DNA of 8,980 bases from Actinomycetota bacterium. Its GTDB lineage: Bacteria; Actinomycetota; Acidimicrobiia; IMCC26256; JACDBD01. The stretch lies in NCBI GenBank assembly GCA_013695115.1, contig JACDBD010000317.1, positions 1 to 8,980 of the forward strand, given 5' to 3'. The translations under genes and the position numbers were made by a program. Positions 6,567-8,980 of this stretch are shown piece after piece; position 1 is the first letter of the stretch, and each line of letters opens with the position of its first letter. A model generated the notes under the pieces. It saw only the letters and a program-made list of their open reading frames with translations. It was not told the DNA's origin and did not search any database.

Positions 6567-6588
6567 CCCTACCGACTAGTCGGTAGGG
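6567..6588. promoter_or_regulatory. Perfect 22-bp palindrome at the desaturase promoter, probable operator
   Basis: The left half CCCTACCGACT is followed by its exact reverse complement, with no central spacer. It ends seven bases before the desaturase ATG and overlaps the probable -10 box TAGGGT, so binding would block transcription. Its sequence is unrelated to the two 17-bp sites, which implies a different regulator. Length and symmetry suit a TetR-family dimer, possibly one sensing acyl-CoA (inference from the target gene). No regulator gene is visible. Confidence 0.7.
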
Positions 6589-6589
6589 T
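6584..6589 (+). promoter_or_regulatory. Probable -10 box of a leaderless desaturase promoter
   Basis: TAGGGT ends six bases before the ATG at 6596, the same spacing as TAACTT before the SDR gene, so transcription may begin at the start codon. The alternative reading is that GGTAGGG acts as a poor ribosome binding site. No convincing -35 box is seen. Confidence 0.45.
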
Positions 6590-6595
6590 GGTCTC

Positions 6596-7481
<886 letters not shown>

Positions 7482-7492
<11 letters not shown>

Positions 7493-8378
7493 AAACCAGC
7501 TTCTCCGGGTGGCGGCCGTCGACGTGGCCCATGAACGCGGGGCCGATGCTGTAGCCGAGGAGCTCGCGCAGCCGCGGTGACACCGAGCGCGCCGTCTCCG
7601 GCGGCATCGCCAGCAGGTAGCTCTCCTGTTGACGCGCCCACGAGAGCACGTACTGGATCGAGATGCCGAGGCGGAACCGGTCGGTGACGTTGGCCCCGCC
7701 GGCGTGCCACAGCGTGCCGGGGTAGACGGCCACCGAGCCCGCCGGCATCTCCAGCGGCACCACGTCCGGCCGCTCGGTCAGTCCCTCGTCCCCCCACCGA
7801 TGGCTTTCCGGCACGAGGAGGGTCCCGCCGTTGTCGCCAGTGAAGTCGTCGATCGCCCAGATCGCGCTCAGCGACAGCGGCGGCCGGGGCCGGGGCAGGC
7901 TGTAGAACGCCTCGTCGTAGTGCAGGCCCTGGGCGGTCTCGCCCGGTCCGAGGTTGATGGCGAGCGCCGCGGTCAGCAGGAAGTTGGGGCCGAGCAGGCT
8001 CTCCGCCACCGCCAGCACCGACTCGTCCTCGATGAGGCGGTCGAACGCCCGCGACTTGGCCGGCAGGCTGTACACCCGCTGGGTCATGAACCCCTCGAAG
8101 TCGTTGCGCCCGTACGGACCCGCGGTGAGGTAGGGCGCGAGGGCCTCGCGCACAGCCGCCAGCTCCTCGGGCGTCACCGCGTCCTCGATCACCGCATAGC
8201 CCTGCCGGTCGAGCGTGTCGCTGAGGGCGCGGTGCTCGGGCTTCACGGCCGCCGCCGGCCGCGGGTGCATCGGGTCGTGCAGGAACGCGGTCCACCGCGA
8301 CCTCTCCCGGTCGAGGACGGCGGGGTCGCAGTCGGCGTCGTCGCTCAGGCGGCGGACGAGGTCGAGGTCATCGGTCAC
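7482..8378 (-). CDS. Phytanoyl-CoA dioxygenase (PhyH) family oxygenase
   Basis: 298 residues, a usual PhyH-family length. The N-terminal half has the lead-in LDRQGYAVIEDAVTPEELAA (57-76). The jelly-roll core shows LHYDEAFY with iron ligands His153 and Asp155, and LWHAGGANVTDRFRLGIS with the distal ligand His225 and Arg236 as the probable 2-oxoglutarate-binding arginine. It should be an Fe(II)/2-oxoglutarate-dependent hydroxylase. The substrate is unknown: family members act on phytanoyl-CoA, ectoine, and many lipids and natural products, and the neighbouring desaturase gives only a loose hint at lipids. I chose the GTG at 8378: AAGGAG lies six bases before it, and it overlaps the sigma factor stop by 11 bases, so it is probably translated from the sigma factor message. 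An open frame continues to 8576 but merely overlaps the sigma gene. The 3' end overlaps the converging desaturase gene by 11 bases. Confidence 0.85.
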
Positions 8379-8976
8379 GGCGGGCTCCTTCCCTCTCGGT
8401 TGCTCCTTCTTCTTCTTCCCCGGCTTCTGCCCCAGGTTCCAGCAGCTCGCGGACCTTGCTCCGGCCCCGGTTGAGCCGGGAGCGGACCGTCCCGACCGGG
8501 ACGCCGAGCGCGGCCGCGATGTCGTCGTAGCTGAGCTCCTCCCACGCGAACAGCAGGAGGACGTCGCGTTCGGCATCCGGCAGCTCGAGCACGGCGTCGG
8601 CCACCGCCGGGAGCAGCGCTTGGGCGTCGGCCGCTGCGATCACCTGGTCCTCCGCGTCGCCGTTGCCGACGTCGCCACTTGCCAGGCGGGCGGTCGCCCG
8701 CAGCCGGCGTCCCTCCGAGCGGCGGTGGCGGCGCAGGAGGCTGGTGGCGATGCCGTAGAGCCACGGCCCCGCGCTGTCGCGGGTGCGGTCGAAGGTCACC
8801 CGGCGCTCGAACGCGATCCGGAACGTGTCGCCCAGGAGCTGCTCGGCCGGCTCGGGCCCCACCCGCCGCACCAGGAACCGGAGGATGCTGGCTCCGTGGC
8901 GGTCGAAGATCTCGCCGAAGTCGGCCGGCTGCTGGATGGACGCGCCCATCACGTCGGCGTCCGAACGCGGCCCCAT
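8368..8976 (-). CDS. ECF-type RNA polymerase sigma factor
   Basis: 202 residues from the first visible ATG. Region 2 covers about 20-95 (FGEIFDRHGASILRFLVRRV, then LLGDTFRIAFERR and GPWLYGIATSLLRRHRR, which binds core polymerase and the -10). Region 4 covers about 130-180, with ELPDAERDVLLLFAWEELSY followed by the helix-turn-helix IAAALGVPVGTVRSRLNRGR, which contacts the -35. Regions 1 and 3 are absent, as expected for the ECF group. The C-terminus is a charged tail with a run of Glu at 187-190. The start is uncertain: ATG at 8976 lies four bases from the window end, ATG at 8949 (MGASIQQ) is a reasonable alternative, and an upstream start cannot be excluded. ECF factors are usually paired with an anti-sigma gene. 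None lies downstream here; instead the oxygenase gene overlaps the end by 11 bases, so any anti-sigma factor must be upstream of the window or absent. Confidence 0.88.
   Translation of the reverse strand: MGPRSDADVMGASIQQPADFGEIFDRHGASILRFLVRRVGPEPAEQLLGDTFRIAFERRVTFDRTRDSAGPWLYGIATSLLRRHRRSEGRRLRATARLASGDVGNGDAEDQVIAAADAQALLPAVADAVLELPDAERDVLLLFAWEELSYDDIAAALGVPVGTVRSRLNRGRSKVRELLEPGAEAGEEEEGATEREGARRDR
8385..8390 (-). promoter_or_regulatory. Ribosome binding site of the PhyH-family gene
   Basis: The minus strand reads AAGGAG, six bases before the GTG at 8378 and inside the last codons of the sigma factor gene. It decides the start and allows re-initiation by ribosomes finishing the sigma factor. 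Confidence 0.7.
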
Positions 8977-8980
8977 ATCC

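Noticed and set aside
8405..8420. CTTCTTCTTC triplet run resembling a microsatellite
   Set aside because: It encodes the Glu run in the sigma factor tail and is too short to call a repeat element.
8379..8576. Upstream extension of the PhyH-family frame to 364 codons
   Set aside because: It overlaps the sigma factor region 4 coding sequence and is Ser/Arg-rich. A clear ribosome binding site precedes the GTG at 8378.

Overview
This is high-GC, gene-dense actinobacterial DNA. Every protein that can be placed looks actinobacterial, and the steroid genes resemble Mycobacterium and Rhodococcus orthologues. The neighbours do not match a known Mycobacterium or Rhodococcus layout, so a less-studied actinomycete, perhaps Acidimicrobiia-like, is my best guess. 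No RNA genes, insertion sequences, CRISPR arrays or integration signs were seen. No stretch over 300 bases lacks a gene.

Left part (1-3045): an operon on the minus strand runs echA20 -> ipdA -> ipdB. The ipdB gene leaves the window at base 1. A short-chain dehydrogenase faces the operon across a 48-bp divergent promoter region. These are enzymes for the last two steroid rings (C and D), that is, breakdown of HIP, the bicyclic propionate left after rings A and B are removed from cholesterol and related steroids. EchA20 opens ring D and IpdAB opens ring C. Middle part (3105-6506): a secreted M1-family zinc peptidase, then ipdF and fadE30 on the minus strand. IpdF and FadE30 act earlier in the same HIP route, so the window holds two HIP gene blocks separated by a peptidase gene that has no obvious link to the route.

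Right part (6596-8976): a membrane fatty acyl desaturase on the plus strand is divergent from fadE30. It meets, tail to tail with an 11-bp overlap, a phytanoyl-CoA dioxygenase-like (PhyH) oxygenase. The oxygenase start is buried in the 3' end of an ECF sigma factor gene, so the two look translationally coupled.

The most interesting signal is regulatory. The same 17-bp inverted repeat, TCTGATG-nnn-CGTCAGA, lies just upstream of both echA20 and fadE30 in the same orientation. It differs from the KstR2 operator known for HIP genes in mycobacteria, so it may mark a different HIP-regulon repressor. A second, perfect 22-bp palindrome covers the probable -10 box of the desaturase. Two plus-strand genes have a TAnnnT hexamer exactly six bases before their ATG and no clear ribosome binding site, which suggests leaderless transcripts. 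I see no wholly new multi-gene system. The pathway is known; its regulation and the sigma factor-oxygenase pair are the less expected parts.
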